This document shows positions 20,766-34,382 of a stretch of 64,000 nt of DNA, piece after piece (position 1 is the stretch's first letter; each line of letters starts with the position of its first letter). Origin of the DNA: Myrica gale (lineage: Eukaryota; Streptophyta; Magnoliopsida; Fagales; Myricaceae). Under the pieces are notes generated by a model. That model made no database searches. It had not been told where the DNA came from and saw nothing but the letters and a program-made list of their open reading frames with translations. A program made the position numbers and the translations under genes. The stretch lies in the NCBI GenBank assembly GCA_963930655.1, contig OZ005617.1, positions 11,073,568 through 11,137,567 of the forward strand. Direction: 5' to 3'.

Positions 20766-23700
20766 TGTGAGACCCCGAACTTTGTTTTTTTTATTTTCCT
20801 ATGTATTCGTTTGACTTAATTCAAGGGGCCACATTTTTTGCCAATGTATGACTTAATACTTATGGTATTTCATTTTAATTTCCTTTAAAGAATTTCACTA
20901 TTGTTGTGAAAGTTTATTAGTGCAAGTCTATTATTATTATTTTCCTAAGAACCAAAATTTTCAAGGTAGATTTCTTTAATGAGTTTATTTTCCATTGCTT
21001 TAATATACTCCATAATTCATGAAGTTAGATATATGAAGAGAAATTTTATTTCTCATTGCCGAAAATCTCTAAGTAGAAAATCATGGTATATAAGTCTATA
21101 GTTATGAAGTCATGTTGAGCTAATAGATTATCTTGTATTCTTGATTAGGTAATCTTAATCACCATTGTGTAGTTTTAATGATCATTAGAGAAAATAAGTG
21201 ATAAGCTAGAGAGTTTATTAGGGAGATAAGCTATTGTGATTATCAAAGAGATAGGTTAGAGTGTTTATCATAGAGATCAGTCATTGTGTTGATATAGATA
21301 AGTTGATACGTTGTTGGTGATAAGCTAATGTATATATGTATTGTGATTAGCTAATGTACCTATGTGATAAGTGGTAAAAGAAAAGAAAAGAAAAGAAAAG
21401 AAAAGTGAAATGTAAGAGAGGATCACGTGATAGGCAAGAAGTGGAGGCTGGGATTTCTTTAAGACAATTCACGTGAAGACTTGTGTGAGGAGGTAAAGCA
21501 ATTAAGTGACTTGAAGAGTATAAGACAAGGAACCTTGTCAACCGCCCATGGTAGCCAATGGAGTTGGGCGTTACAAACAAAGTTCCCTTTTCCTTTTTGC
21601 CAAAAATTGGACCAAGTTCACTCCTCACTCATCCTTGTCTTTCACGCATAAACATCAACTTCACTTCACTTCCTCATTTCAAGCTTTCCTTTCTCTTGTT
21701 TCCGAATACCTCCCTTTGCTCAACTCTCTCTTTGGCCGAACCATTTCAACTCCAAGCTCTCCCTTTGCTTTTCTTCAAGCTTTTTCAGCAGCTGTTCTTC
21801 TCCTTTTTCCTCACCTTAAGCCTTCATCTTAGCACATATATATACACCTATCTCAGCCCTTGAAGCCATTCTAGTGGGGGGAACCGAAAGCTTAAAGAGT
21901 AGAGAAGTTCTGGTGAAAGTCGAGTGCTTTAGTTGGAGGTAGAGGTAGATGGTCTTGCATGTGCTGTTTGATTTTTTTTCCTCCATAGATTCTGACCCTA
22001 GATACTTTTGTGCTAGGTGCTCTCTTACCTAATCAGCTTGTGTTCAGCACCAAGGTAAGTAGAGTTGGTCTTTTGGTTGGACTTGCTATTTTTGGTCGTG
22101 TGCCTTGTGCACTTTTGTCTTGTAAATTCATACATGATTAGATCTAATTAGGTTGGGTCTGTTGAGATTATTGTGGTTTGGAGGAAGGGATTAATTGGAG
22201 GATTGAGTAAATTTCGGCTTGAGGAATTATCATGCATGTTGGTATATTGTGTGGGTTTTGTCATATTCTTCTAGATTTGCATGCATGAGATGGTTGATAG
22301 TGAAGAGGTTTGGATATGGAAATCTAGTTAAGGATTGAGCGGTTTGGAATTAGAAACCCTAAACATCTTATTTTAAGAGGGTGCCTCAGGTTGATATGTA
22401 TATGAAGATTCGTTTAGGCATGTATTAGGGTGTGTGGAATGGTCTTTGGTCAGTAGAATCAACATCGGGATCATGTTTAGGTTGTTGGAATATGAAGATT
22501 TTAGCACTCTGTTTTTAGGTATCATCACACTCGACTAGCGTGCGTCAGGCGCTCGAGCGGCCTTAAGGAAATATGGTAGACAGTGTCTTGCCGTCTGACC
22601 AACGCTCGACAAGTGCTCGAGCGGCCTTTGGGAAATTTTCACACAGAGAGTTTGCGCTCGACCGCCGCTCGAGCGCGGGTTGATGGAAGTTGGACAGTGT
22701 GTTGGCGTTCGACCAGTGCTCGAGCGGGCTTGTCATATATGTCGAATTTGGAGTTTCAATTGTAGTTCTGTGAGCTCTAGCAAGAAGGGTAGTTGATTAA
22801 TCTTAGTTATGGAGTCATTGAGGTTAGGATGGCGAGGATTTCAAGAATTGGTTGAAATCATTGATGTTTGGGGCAGTACAAGTGTACCTAGTTGATTGAG
22901 TATAGTATAGTGATCCCTTTAACAATAATATCGGAGATGTTTGATGCTATGTTTAATTGTACTTCTTCATTTGTTTTACGAAAGCTAGTTAAATAATCTT
23001 TTGTAAACAAAATAGTACTCTCAAGATATGTACTTTTGAAAAACCTAATAATTACAAGTATTTCTTTTGTATGCCTATGAAATTGAATTCCTAAACATCT
23101 AAGTGTAGTAATTGAATCGCTTGTAGGTGAAACGCCGTCTCATAATCAAGGAGACCAAGGTAAGTGGAAGTAAGTGTGGATTGTAAGTATAAACTTACAT
23201 TTTTATAAAACTGGAGTGATACACTGTATAGCTTTACATGAACAAGCGTGGCATTATAATCAAGCATGTCATGGCACGAGCATTGCATGATTTTTATGCA
23301 ATGGCATATGAGAAGTTTATGATAAGTCAAGTCAAGTTAAGGGCTCTGGTTGGTACCGTACCATCAAGATGGACTCTCATACTGAAGGACGAATGCGAGA
23401 AGGTTGGGTGAATCCTAAGAGGTAGTGCAACCACACTAAAGGACAAATGTGAGAAGGTGTGGACCTCCAAGGATCGTGTCTAGCCATCAGGCCTGGGGCA
23501 ACTACAAGGGCTAGCTCAACCAAATGAAATGTCCCCAAGGGTAAGGGAGACGGTTCCGATGGGAACGCACAACCTTGACTCCAGGGGTTAAATGGAGCGT
23601 AAGTAGCCCACAAGTAAAGTATGAATTATTTTCAAGGACCATGGGTCAATTTCAAGAATGAGAACAAGTTTTACGATCAAGAGCATATGCATAACCATGA

Positions 23701-24135
23701 GACATGCATGTGCATCATGACTCACGAATTCTCATGATATTCAAGTTCAAGTTTTAATATCATGTTTTCAAGTTATGTTTTTCCCTTACCGAGTCTTTTT
23801 AACTCACGTTTTTAAAACTTTATCATTCCAGATGCCTCAGGTGAAGGAAGTCAGGAGGACTATCTGACCTAGAAGAAAGATGTTAATGTGTTTTGTTGTT
23901 GTCACCTGATCGATGTGATCTGTCACCTGTATATGTGTTATTCATGTATTGTGTAATCTAAGATACTTTGCTAAATTGAGGACTTTTATGAAGTTATGTT
24001 GTTATGTTTTTGGCCCGTCTCTATCTCGATCCTATGTTCTTTCCGCTGTATGTTTAAAGAAGCACGCTGGAGCTAACCTCTAGGGTTGCTCGCGGCTGTT
24101 ACGGTTCCCTGCGGGACTGCGTTCGGGGCGTGACA
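20766..24135 (+). mobile_element. Solo LTR of a Tekay/Del-like Ty3/gypsy element, target duplication AATAT
   Basis: The start TGTGAGACCCCGAAC and end GTTCGGGGCGTGACA form an imperfect terminal inverted repeat, flanked by AATAT at 20761-20765 and 24136-24140. The length is 3370 bp with no coding domain, so it is a solo LTR left by LTR-LTR recombination. Long LTRs of this style fit Tekay/Del chromoviruses. A TATATATA box lies at 21837-21844. An AAAAG microsatellite-like run is near 21378-21403. A phased palindrome cluster is at 22530-22723. A short repeat (ACTGAAGGACGAATG.GAGAAGG, then ACTAAAGGACAAATGTGAGAAGG) occurs at about 23381 and 23444. Confidence 0.9.
22530..22723. repeat. Cluster of CTCGA(C/G) motifs in helical phase
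   Basis: CTCGA starts lie at 22530 and 22552, 22605 and 22616, 22657 and 22668, and (as TTCGA then CTCGA) 22708 and 22719. Within pairs the spacing is 22, 11, 11 and 11 bp. The second member is the palindrome-like GCTCGAGCGG or GCTCGAGCGC. GC content is clearly higher than in the surrounding LTR. Confidence 0.8.
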
Positions 24136-25253
24136 AATATTGTCTTTTATTGCATCTCCAGTGAAATTTAAACTTCTTAGAGTAAGAAATATTTTCCTTG
24201 ATTCCTGGGAAAGCTTGCATCATCATAGAAAAAAAAAAGATAACGAGACCTGGGATCCCCCTGCTTAAGCCCCCTACTCCCAAGAAAGAAACTACATAAC
24301 TCACCATTAGTGTTGACCGAGAAACTAGGAGTAGTAACACACTCCTTAATCCACCTAACCATTTCCTCAAGAAACCTCTTTATATTCATGACTTCCAACA
24401 AGAAATCCCATCTCACATGGTCCTATGCTTTCATTAAATCAACCTTAATAGCGCAGTGAGGAGGACCCTTTCCTCGGTGATAATTCTTGAGTAATTCCTG
24501 AGTCAATGACACATTATCCTCCATCCTTCTTCCAGGAATAAAGGTTCTTTGAACTCGAATGAGACTCTTCATGACCTTCCTCAATCTCTGAGCTACAATC
24601 TTTGTAATAGCTTTAAATTACATTACAACAGGATATAGATCTATAATCTTTCAAACAATTAAGGGTGGGGGATTTCAGAATAAGAGAAAGTAAAGGATAG
24701 CTTTGACAACCAATTCTCTTACAATCAACCAAGCACATTTGAAAAAGACCACATTAAGCTTAGAAAAAAAACCCCCCACATTATATCCATCCAGCCCAAA
24801 GGCTTTATTCTCCCCTATAGAAAACAAATCTGCCTTCCAGAGGGTTGTTGTTCATGAGAGGCAGGTTATCAGGCTTCATCCAGAGGGTTTGAAAGTATCT
24901 AATTATCTAGCCCTTGATGCCCTCGTTATCACAGATAGGCTCACCATCTTCACCAGTCACCATACTAATCCTTGCCTTGAGAAAAAAACTTAAAAGAGTT
25001 GTTGTCCCCCTCCCCCCCTTTCAGCCAATGAATACGTCACTGTTGTCCAAGAAAACTCTCCCCATCCCTTTTCAAGTGAGCATACTCTTTGGCAGCTTCA
25101 ACCTCCTTCCTTCTCACCTCACCATTTTCGAGATCCAGCATCAACTCCCTCTTCTTTGTGCATGAAACACTTCTGCATCTTCCACTCTACTCAAAATATC
25201 CGAGTAGTGCTCCTTGTTCAATTGCCTCAAAGCCTGTTTCAACCCCTACGTTT

Positions 25254-25781
25254 TGTTGGACCAAATTACCGTCACTGTGCAAATTAAAAAATAACCACAA
25301 GCAAACCAAAAAAAACCAAACGAGAAAATAAATCAAGCACCAAGAGAGCAACACAAGAGAACACACCAGATCATGGGGCAACTCCAAGATAAATCCACTA
25401 AAATAAAATAGAGATTACAATGCAATTTATGCCCAAAACTTAAATTCAAGCAAATTGAAAATCAAACAAATCAACTCTCTGAGAAAAAATATAATCTAAC
25501 CACAAATTCCAGAATTTGATGAAACTCACTGCTTTAAGATTTCTAATTTGAATATCACAACATCCGTTGATGAAGGACCCAGATAACCTTCTCAGAGAGA
25601 ACTCTAATTTGCTCGTGTGAAAATCAAATCTAAAGATCGAAAGAAAAACTCCTGAAAAAGCTCTCTTTTTCTTTTTATTTATAAGAGATATAGCTAAATT
25701 GTCATTAATTCTCATATTCGGCTAGAATCTCCTTGGCCTCTAGAGTTTCAGTGTTTTTGTTTTATGCGGGACGGTCCAACA
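25254..25781. mobile_element. Possible small solo LTR (528 bp)
   Basis: The ends TGTTGGACC and GGTCCAACA are exact 9-bp inverted repeats of TG...CA type, and the left end directly abuts the LINE fragment. Inside is an AT-rich stretch with TATTTATAAGAG near 25677. No target duplication is found (CGTTT against ATTAA), so the call rests on the ends and the junction. Confidence 0.35.
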
Positions 25782-26960
25782 ATTAAGCAGTAAAGGTTGG
25801 GGTCAAGGCCTACTAAACAATAAATCTCTTAGCCTCAAATAGGGACCAAGCTAAGATTGAATATTAGAGGGTCAAATCACATTAAAACATTATTTAGGAA
25901 GCCAAAATGCAACATAAACAGAAGGAGAAACTTTAGAAACAGTTTATCTGCCTAGGAAAAAAAAAAGAATCTTCCCCTGCATTTTAGGGGCTGAGGGACC
26001 AGGTTCGACTCTAATGAAAATCTATGAAACTTCCGCTGCCAACGGCCCAACACATCAGAACCTGCCTAAAGTTGATGAACAGTAAACATTAGTTAGTCTG
26101 ACAGGAAAAGAGCACCTGGTTGCCGTATGGTCACTACATCCAAAACAAAGAACCATACAGAAATGAACTGTTACTTTGCTTCCTAAAAGAAACACGCTTG
26201 GGGATATCTTTTTCCGGTTCAGTTCTGCATTGGAGAGCTAACATGGAAGAGCTTCATTTCTTTGGGGAAAACTATGTAGACACAGCCCGCCCTTATTCAA
26301 ATAAAAAATTATGTACTACTGTCGTATTTGTAGGTGAGTCATTGATAGGCTGCTTGTCTAAAAATGATAGTTCCATGCAAGTTACTGATGGTTATCCGGT
26401 GAGGCATTGACAGGTTTGGTAACCAATGCGCTGAAAGAAACAATTTATTATAAGTAGGTCAGGTTTGCTTTGACCTATTCATTTCCGGGTCAACAAAATC
26501 CTTCCTTGGTAACTACAGGTGGTTAGTTGGTCCTAGTTGGGCCTTATTATCTCTATTAGAACACTACTACTTCACAAGTCTAATGCAGAAGATGTTAAAA
26601 GAGAGGTCAAAAAAACCAAAAAAGAACAAGTAACGGGTAATTTGGAAAATGAGAACAACTGCTTAAACATGCAGTGTTAACTTGGCAACAAGTACAACCA
26701 ATTCTCTCCCTCTCTACATAGCCCTGTGGTCGATCTCGAGATGTTCAGAGCATTCACCAGGGGGTATGATGTTTCAGTTTTGCAATCTACCAGGGTAGGA
26801 TCTTCATTTGCAATAAACCACAGCCAATACATATAATTCCAGCAGACATTTACACCTCGAGAGGCTCTTCAACTACCATTTTTCCATTCCTGCCTACGTG
26901 AAGAACTTTACTCCTCAAGAGAGGATTCTCTTGAAGAAGAAGATTGCACCACTGGCCACT
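25782..26960. other. Intergenic sequence and probable 3' untranslated region of the RING gene
   Basis: No gene is recognised. The part next to 26960 should hold the 3' UTR of the minus-strand RING gene. The plus-strand open frame at 26120-26410 has no recognisable domain and lies antisense to that flank. Confidence 0.4.
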
Positions 26961-29900
26961 CTAGTTCTCTGCAATCACCAAATCAGATCTGCAGATATCA
27001 CCACGACAAAGAGGGCATACCCTGCACACCCATAAAAGTAAGCACATTGTGTCAGCTCTAGTAGAACCAAGATTACATTACTTGATAGTGTCAGCAAGTT
27101 GGTTAGGTAAAATGTACAGGATTCAAATTTGCACTCTATCATGAAAAGCACATGAGGAAGACTTTTTTTTTTATTGATAAGAGAGGATATTCTCAAAGCA
27201 AAGACATAAATCAAGTGTGACTTTTTAGACTTAGGAACATTTATAAATCCATTTTACATGAATTTGGAGCCTTCTGATATAGCAAACAAATGCATATCAT
27301 GGATATAACAAAAGGGGGGAGCGTGACAGGATTGCTAGTAACAACACAAGACTCAAGATGCCTGAAGAAAAGAAAAGAAAATCAAAGAGTGAAAATGTAC
27401 TTACACTGATTACATTTGACTTTGTAGAGCTAAAAGGTAACCCATGTAGGAAATCGTACGACATCCTTTACAAGCTTATTATCAGACAGAACCCCCCCAG
27501 CCCAAAAAAAAAAAAAAAACACATCAATTACATTCATTCTCAAAGTGGAGTGCATTAATTTCTTGAATATCTCAATTTTTTTTTAAAAAGGGTAAATCAC
27601 GGAGCAGATATTATCATGCAGGGAGCAAAATCATTCCAACTGGACTGAACACAGCTACCAGAAAACCATTTCCCATGCATTTAACTGTAATGAAAAAAAG
27701 GGCCGTTTGTCCTAACTCCTATGATAGGTCTGCTATGCTCATCACATTCACGTGAAACATGACCTGATATCCTGAGATACCTCCTTAAAATGTGTTAGGA
27801 ATAATTCTGACTCTGGTTTCATTGGGGCAATAAAAGATTCACCATGGAAGAACTTACATGGGAACCTTTCAATGTACACGTTTCTCAGAGTTTCAATGTA
27901 CCTCACTAGTATGCTGGCCATGTTTTCTTTCCTCCCTTGGCCAAAAACATACTGCTAGTCTGAATTTACTTTTAGAAAGACAAAAAAGAAGTAAATGACG
28001 TGTTATTTTCAGCCACATGCAAAACGAATCCTGTTTCAGTTGGCAGTTTTTGGGAGACAAACTATATTTGAGGCTAAGTGACTCAGAGTCAATCATTGGC
28101 TTTGTAAATTTATAACCAAAAAGAGCTGCAAGCAATACATTACCGGCATCATAAACTAGAAAACTGTATGTGCCTCCAGACAAACAATTCTGCAAGTTAG
28201 CACATCTTACACGACTACCAAAACTGAACAGAGGAATCCAAGGGAACTGCATATCTGAGAAAGGTTACGCTATTCCTTTTCTTACTTCACAATATCTAAC
28301 TCAGAGAAAACTATACTGTAACCAAGTCAATTTCTCTTGCTGGATCTTCAGTCTGCTTTCAATTCCAAATTTATTTTGCCCACTATTAGCATTATCCTCC
28401 AAGTCAGTCCCAAACTATACAAGCTACTGCTGAAACCTCTTATCTATCTTTGCACTCTCTTCCCGGCCAACTGAAACCTTTGGGCCTCATGGTCCAAGAA
28501 ACAAATATAATATTAAGGGTACTCACTTAACAGTATGATTGCTCATAAACTCATGCATCTATGTGTGTGCATCCATGTTATCATTCAGACACCTTAAAAA
28601 TGCTAAAAGTCTGGTCCATCTCATACCTGTGGATCTCCTTCAGCCACTTGTCTATACAAGTTCTATGGAATTCATGATGGCAAGGCAATATCCTTAAGTT
28701 GTCTCCTTCCTCGTATTCCACAAGGCATATATAACACCTGAAAGATTACCATAAGCAGAATCCAAATTATGATAATCCAGCATTAAAGGCCAAATGCAAT
28801 TGGGTTTCCACTCACACTAGATTCGTTGGCAAAAAGAGAAAAGAAAAGGAAGGGAGGGGGGGAAATAATTCACATAGCAGTCAAATGTAAGAAAAGGCAG
28901 CCACCCTCAACAATTACAGGGAAAAGAGTAATTCACAAAAGATCTCCCAAATTGATAACGAAAGATAAACTGTAGGTCACAATATAAATGGTCATGGCCC
29001 ACCAATCAGTTGATAGCACCACGTCATGCAAAAGATGTTTTGGACTAAGAACGTATAAATAGCATCCCCTACAACAACCCTATTTAGGTGACCAATAAAG
29101 AGCTGATTTCAGACAACAGCATTTCAATCCTATCAGCACAGCTTCAATGGAAGCTCAACCAAGCAGTTGGATTTTTCATGAAAACAAGGAGAAATGTGTT
29201 GGTAGGCAGCCCTTCTCAAATAGGCGATCCAAAAGTTTCCCAAACAATAACTAAAAGAAAGAGGAAAAAGATAATACTCATTTCAGACATAAAGTCATGT
29301 ATCTATGACATACTCCACCAAATTCCAATACTATAACATCATCAAAGGCCTCCAACAATTCATGCTGTAGATCAGGCCCTGATGGGCAAGTCTTAACTTC
29401 CTCATCTTTAATGTAAGCTCATATTAGTTTGAACTGACACCAGAACTATTTGCAGGTAACACGGCGACTTCAGGAGTTTAGGATTCAGGCAATTTCCTAG
29501 ATTATCCCTTACATACTGGAATTGCTGACAGACAATTATTCCTAATTTGTTTATCTCTACTAACATCAAAAGCCAACAGGGTTGTGCTTTTATGATTTTG
29601 ATGTGCTTTATCGTCTGTATTTTGCTCTAAGATCAAAAACTGCTTCTCCCATGGTCCTTGGTGCTTTAAGCATGCCAGGGCACAGTTTAATAACTCCCCA
29701 CCAAAAAGTTGCAAAACACTTTTAACCTAACGTGTTTGACTCTGCTCCACTTGTTGACAATCTGACAAATGTTTCACTAAACTATTCTTCAATGTAGATT
29801 AACCCAAGTCTCCTCTACTTTACCATCACCAAGCAGCTTGGCAGACCTCCAATACGAAAACAGAATCTGATTCATTGGGTACCCTAAAATGGGAAATTAT

Positions 29901-32900
29901 GTAACACATGGGCATACAAAATTAGTGAACTAAAACTTGCTTCTCATTTTAGAAAATCTCACATAAAGCTTGGCACGAATAGATACACATTTGACGATTA
30001 TTGTCGCATATAATTAAAAATAAATACGTATCCACAATTAATATGTAGCATCTTAACCAGAAAATTTCACCATCATGCTCGTTATTTGGGTAATCAAATG
30101 TTAAAAGTACCTAATTACCCAAAAAAAAGATGTTAAAAGTACCTTCTTCAAGTAAATTAACTAAGTTGCCACCCAGTAGAAAGGAGAAGTGTGATTCATG
30201 AACAGACAGAGAAAGGAGGTTACAATCCACTCTATAAAGGACGTAAGTTGCCACATTTAATTGTTCTCATGTTACTTTTTAACAGACTAGAATCTCAAGT
30301 TTTGCTGCTCGTTGCCTATCTCAAACTCTATAACGAAATTTTATTCCCCAAATAGTTCCCATCCCTTCCCCGCCAGAAGAGTAGCTAGAGCTATTTCCTC
30401 AGTTTCCAACCACATAGCAACATATAAAATCAGAAGTTTCCCTCCCTACTCAAGCAATTGTGTTTAATCATCTAGGTTCTAATATTTCAAAATCCCAGCC
30501 TTTGCAGACAAACAATCCTAGAAAACATTATGTTTAGGTACTATCCAACAATGGTTTGGCCATCCAATGGAAACAAGTATTTCACTGAATTTGGCAGTAC
30601 GATCAACTGAGAATTTTCAAGTCAGAAGCTCAAAACAGAGGATGGGATTGCCCCCTTTGCTAAGGGTGATTCCTAAAGAAGCCCAACGCTCTTCCTCACC
30701 CTCTTTCCCTCGTATACTTCATGGTGGAAACAGTACTACATTTGTATTCCAACTGTAGACAGACCCTAAAGCAAAATTTACATAAACCCTTTCCATCCCC
30801 AGAACTCACCATCATGAAAATAGTAGTAACTGTCTTCACTTGAAGTTAATGCCGAGTAAAATGTCCGACATGTCACATGAATATGAAAACCCACTAACAA
30901 TAAAGCCTGGTGCGTCAAATGCAATTCAATACACCTAATTCCTCCGTGTTACAATTTTCTCTCCTAAGTTGCTAATTTCTCCCTAGTTCCCTCCATCCCA
31001 CTAGCCCAAGGATAAACTGCTGCCTTCCACTAGTTAAACAACTAAGAATTTGGCTGATAGCTTATATAAAAGCAACAATTTAAAATAATGCTTCTGCCTC
31101 AACCATAAACTATCACCTTTATGCAACAAATAGAGTATTTCAGAAATTTGGAGATAATTCCAATAACAAACAGTAGAGAAACTCGAAACTTACTGTGCAG
31201 CCTCCTGATTCTGATGTTTTTGCAATTTGGTGTACAATTTGACAGGCAAAGACTCTACCACTTCATTAGGTGCAGGGACAGATCCAATTGAAGATACAGA
31301 AGGTCGGGAGGATAAAACAACAGATTGCTGGTGAATTTCATCCAGAACCTAATTAAAATATATAATGAAGATTCAAGTTGTATAAATCATATAAAAAATG
31401 GCCATTGGATACAGTATTTACACAACAGTGTTACCTCAAATAAAGCCTCAGCTATCATGACAATTCTGGATATGCTGGCCCTAGCACCAGTGTCATCATT
31501 TATGCTTGCATCCCGGTTACTAATACAACACGTACAACGACCAGTTCTATGTTGACCAGATAATATACAAGACCTCTCATGTCCAGACAGGTTCTCAAAA
31601 CGACTTCCCAACCGCTGAAGAGCACGAACCTACACCATGAGATGTGAATCAAAAACTCATAATGATGTAAAAAATTTATTGCAATTGCATCACAGCAGAA
31701 AAAAATTTGGGAGCCAACTATGTAGCAAAACATGTTTTGATTGACAGTTGATATCAATGATGGGCTTAGTTATGTCCTAAATGGGGCTGCCAAATGGTGG
31801 GCACTCCAATACCAACGTATGTTGTATATGTCCTGTTTGGAAAAATGCAGATGTGATAAGTAGAACTTAATAAAAAATTTCAAGCAAGAGGATCAAAATC
31901 TGTCTTCTTTGCTTAACAATGTCAGCTGGCCATGAATTGTTAAGTACAATAACTACACAAACCTGTGATCGTATTCTTCTTCTCCTTTCAAGGAAATTTG
32001 ATCTATGTTCCAGTAGATCACGATACCTGCCTTCTCTTGACCGTGAAGTTTCCACCTCGCAATCTTGCATACCGAATAGAGAGCTAGATGTACTGAATGG
32101 AGGACAACCAGAAGCAGGAGTCGTTACAGCATTATCAGATACTGAATCCCTTGTCTCTCCCTCCCAGGCCAGTGGACCACCACCTCGACTAGCATTTCTC
32201 ACTTCACTCTCTTGTTGCAAAGGACGGAATGTTAAGTCAGACAATGATGACAGACGCAGAACTCTTTCACGAAGTCTTCCAACACTTAAGGTGCGACTGA
32301 AACGAACATTCCGTTCAACGGGTTCACGAGCTCCAATCCGCCTAACAGAATGCCTAGTCTCAGCACTCTCAGTTTCAGTATGAATTATCGGCGAATACAG
32401 GTTAATGTCAACCCCGTTTCTTGTACTATCACTATCTCTGGCCATATTGTGGATATATGAAATTGTTTCATTGTCTTGCAAATTGTCAGAAACATCAGCC
32501 ACTGGAGGAGGAACTGAGTGGCTACCTTGTCGAGTTTGATTTCTACGAACACAGCTGCTGGCAAGTCCTGCTTGTAGATGAAGTTCATCTTCATCGTTCA
32601 GCATTGACAAACTTGTGGAAGAAACAGGATAAGACCTGGATGACCCCAAACTGGTTGCTCTGCTCAGTCTGAAGCTTACATTACCAGGGATAAAACTAAA
32701 GCGAGAAAGGAAACGGCTTGAAGGGTTTAAGGACTGAGTTGAAGAAGCATGGGAAGAGCTGCTACCAGTTCTAAATGCAGCATCAGTTGTATTTGCTTGA
32801 CCCCATTCGTCAAGATCGACATTTGAGGATAAACAAGGCAGTTTATCAGATTCTTCAACTTTATCCTTTCTGTAACAATTACTTTTCATCTCATCTGACT

Positions 32901-34382
32901 CTGTTTCAGTCAGATCAGTACATGGAGCTTTAACTTCACCATTTTCTTTCTTTCCAATATTACAAACCTGAAGAACGATTTATATAGATCACATGTAAGT
33001 CCTTCAGAATCCCAATAATGGTTAAACTTTCCTTATAAGTAATAACAGTGTCATGCTACCACAGATAGTAGCATAAGATGTTGGGTACCACAGATTTTAA
33101 ATGAACATGCACATACCACTGCTATGCCCTTTGATCAGTATAAACACTAGCAAATAAGAGTGTGTCCTTATGCAAGTGTTTAGAGGAACCAAACCTAACA
33201 TAACAAAACTCTCAACATTGGAACCTTGGAGGTTCGATATCAAAACAAAAAGAAACATGAAAAAGAAGTAAAAAGTGAACACATGACGCCACAGATGAAG
33301 TCCATGCCTAATGTCATACTTTTTAAGGCAAGTTCTGCAACTGTTCACTTACAAGGGAACCCAATGATTTTACCAGTATTGGAAGTAGAATCTAAAACCA
33401 AGAGCATGTTCGTTTGACTATAAATTTTAGAATTTTAATTAATCTAACTTTCTAAATTTATACTCCTTACAATACTCCTACACGCATACCAATACAACTC
33501 AACATTAACTTTTTTACACACATCAATACAACTCAAAAACTTTTACACGCATGCCAATAAAGCTCAAACATCACCTAAATATTCACAATATTCTTAGAAT
33601 TCAACAAATTTTCTCAAAACGAACATGACCCAAAAGTACAATGTGCAGTCTACAATACAACCGCCTACCTCCAACCTTCTCATCCATTAACCTGATAACA
33701 AAACTGATCTGGGACAGCATACACTTATTTAAATGAGTTTTATAATGTGATCTAACTCTGAGTTCTATAACACCTTCCCAATCGCAAATAGGTGGAATCT
33801 TTGAACATCATATCCACTAAGCAAGAACAATGAAGCAGTATCGCTGGTCGAATTGTTATATTAATTGTAAATTTGTAGTAGCTGTTCGACGGAGCGGAAC
33901 GAACCTTTATTGGCCTTTTATCCGACCTTAAGTCCACAACGTTGGAAATGGACTGTAAATTCAAGCCTCATAGAAACATTTTATAGAACAAACATCTATA
34001 TACCCACTGTTGACTTTAGCCTGGTTACAAAGTAAAGAGGCTAATAACAATAGTTACACTTCAAATGGCACTCAAACGAGAACCAAAAGAGTATACAAAA
34101 CCACAGAACGCTCCATATCTATAGTCCAAGTCCAAGAAGCTAAACTGAAATAGAAACAGAAGAGGCAAAATGCGGAACCAAGAAAAAGATAGGGGGGGTG
34201 CGAAAATGACAGACCTGGTGGTCGTCTTTGTCACCGTCGCGAGATCCAGATACCGCTCCGAGACAAGACGACTGAAAAACTCGGCGGCCTCTGGATCGAC
34301 CCCTTCGTGCGCTACCCGAAGAAGACGATGGAGACGACGTCGTTGCACCACCGCAAGACGCCTTGCTTCCACTGGATCCCAT
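26961..34382 (-). CDS. RING-H2 finger protein, probable E3 ubiquitin ligase
   Basis: Six coding exons with GT-AG introns: 34215-34382, 31963-32967, 31435-31629, 31194-31348, 28627-28737 and 26961-27021, giving 564 codons with consistent phases. The start MGSSGSKAS has Gly2 and Ser6, as in N-myristoylation sites. Residues 57-391 (one large exon) are Ser/Arg-rich and look disordered. Residues 392-456 include a Cys cluster (GRCTCC). The C-terminal RING-H2 has Cys509, Cys512, Cys527, His529, His532, Cys535, Cys547 and Cys550 in the C3H2C3 order, ending [23 protein letters not shown]2 proteins recruit E2 enzymes and pass ubiquitin to targets. The target here is unknown. The last intron (1605 bp) splits the RING. 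No lesion is seen. The upstream in-frame TTG codons are not used as start, since ATG at 34382 is available. Confidence 0.9.

Larger units (their letters stand above)
20575..25250 (-). pseudogene. L1-type LINE ORF2 fragment split by a solo LTR
   Basis: Minus-strand pieces in order: the linker after the endonuclease (LKQALRQLNKEHYSDILSRV, about 25200; KEYAHLKRDGESFLGQQ, about 25060), a degraded middle, reverse-transcriptase blocks WDFLLEVMNIKRFLEEMVRW and GSRGLKQGDP (24250-24420), then KFHWRCNKRQY up to the insertion at 24136. Across the 3.37-kb LTR (20766-24135) the frame sense resumes with FADDLIVFCK, the LINE form of the YxDD catalytic motif, and NEALKKSIVEILGYSVTFQK to about 20590. Numerous stops show a dead copy. 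The 3' end and poly(A) are not seen. Confidence 0.85.

Noticed and set aside
21347..21863. Frames of about 100 codons in both strands
   Set aside because: They are inside the solo LTR leader region, pyrimidine-rich, and without a domain.
25254..25781. Confident call of a complete solo LTR
   Set aside because: The ends pair well but no target duplication was found, so it is kept only as a low-confidence feature.
31919..32383. 154-codon plus-strand frame
   Set aside because: It is antisense to the large exon of the RING gene and is a shadow of its codon use.
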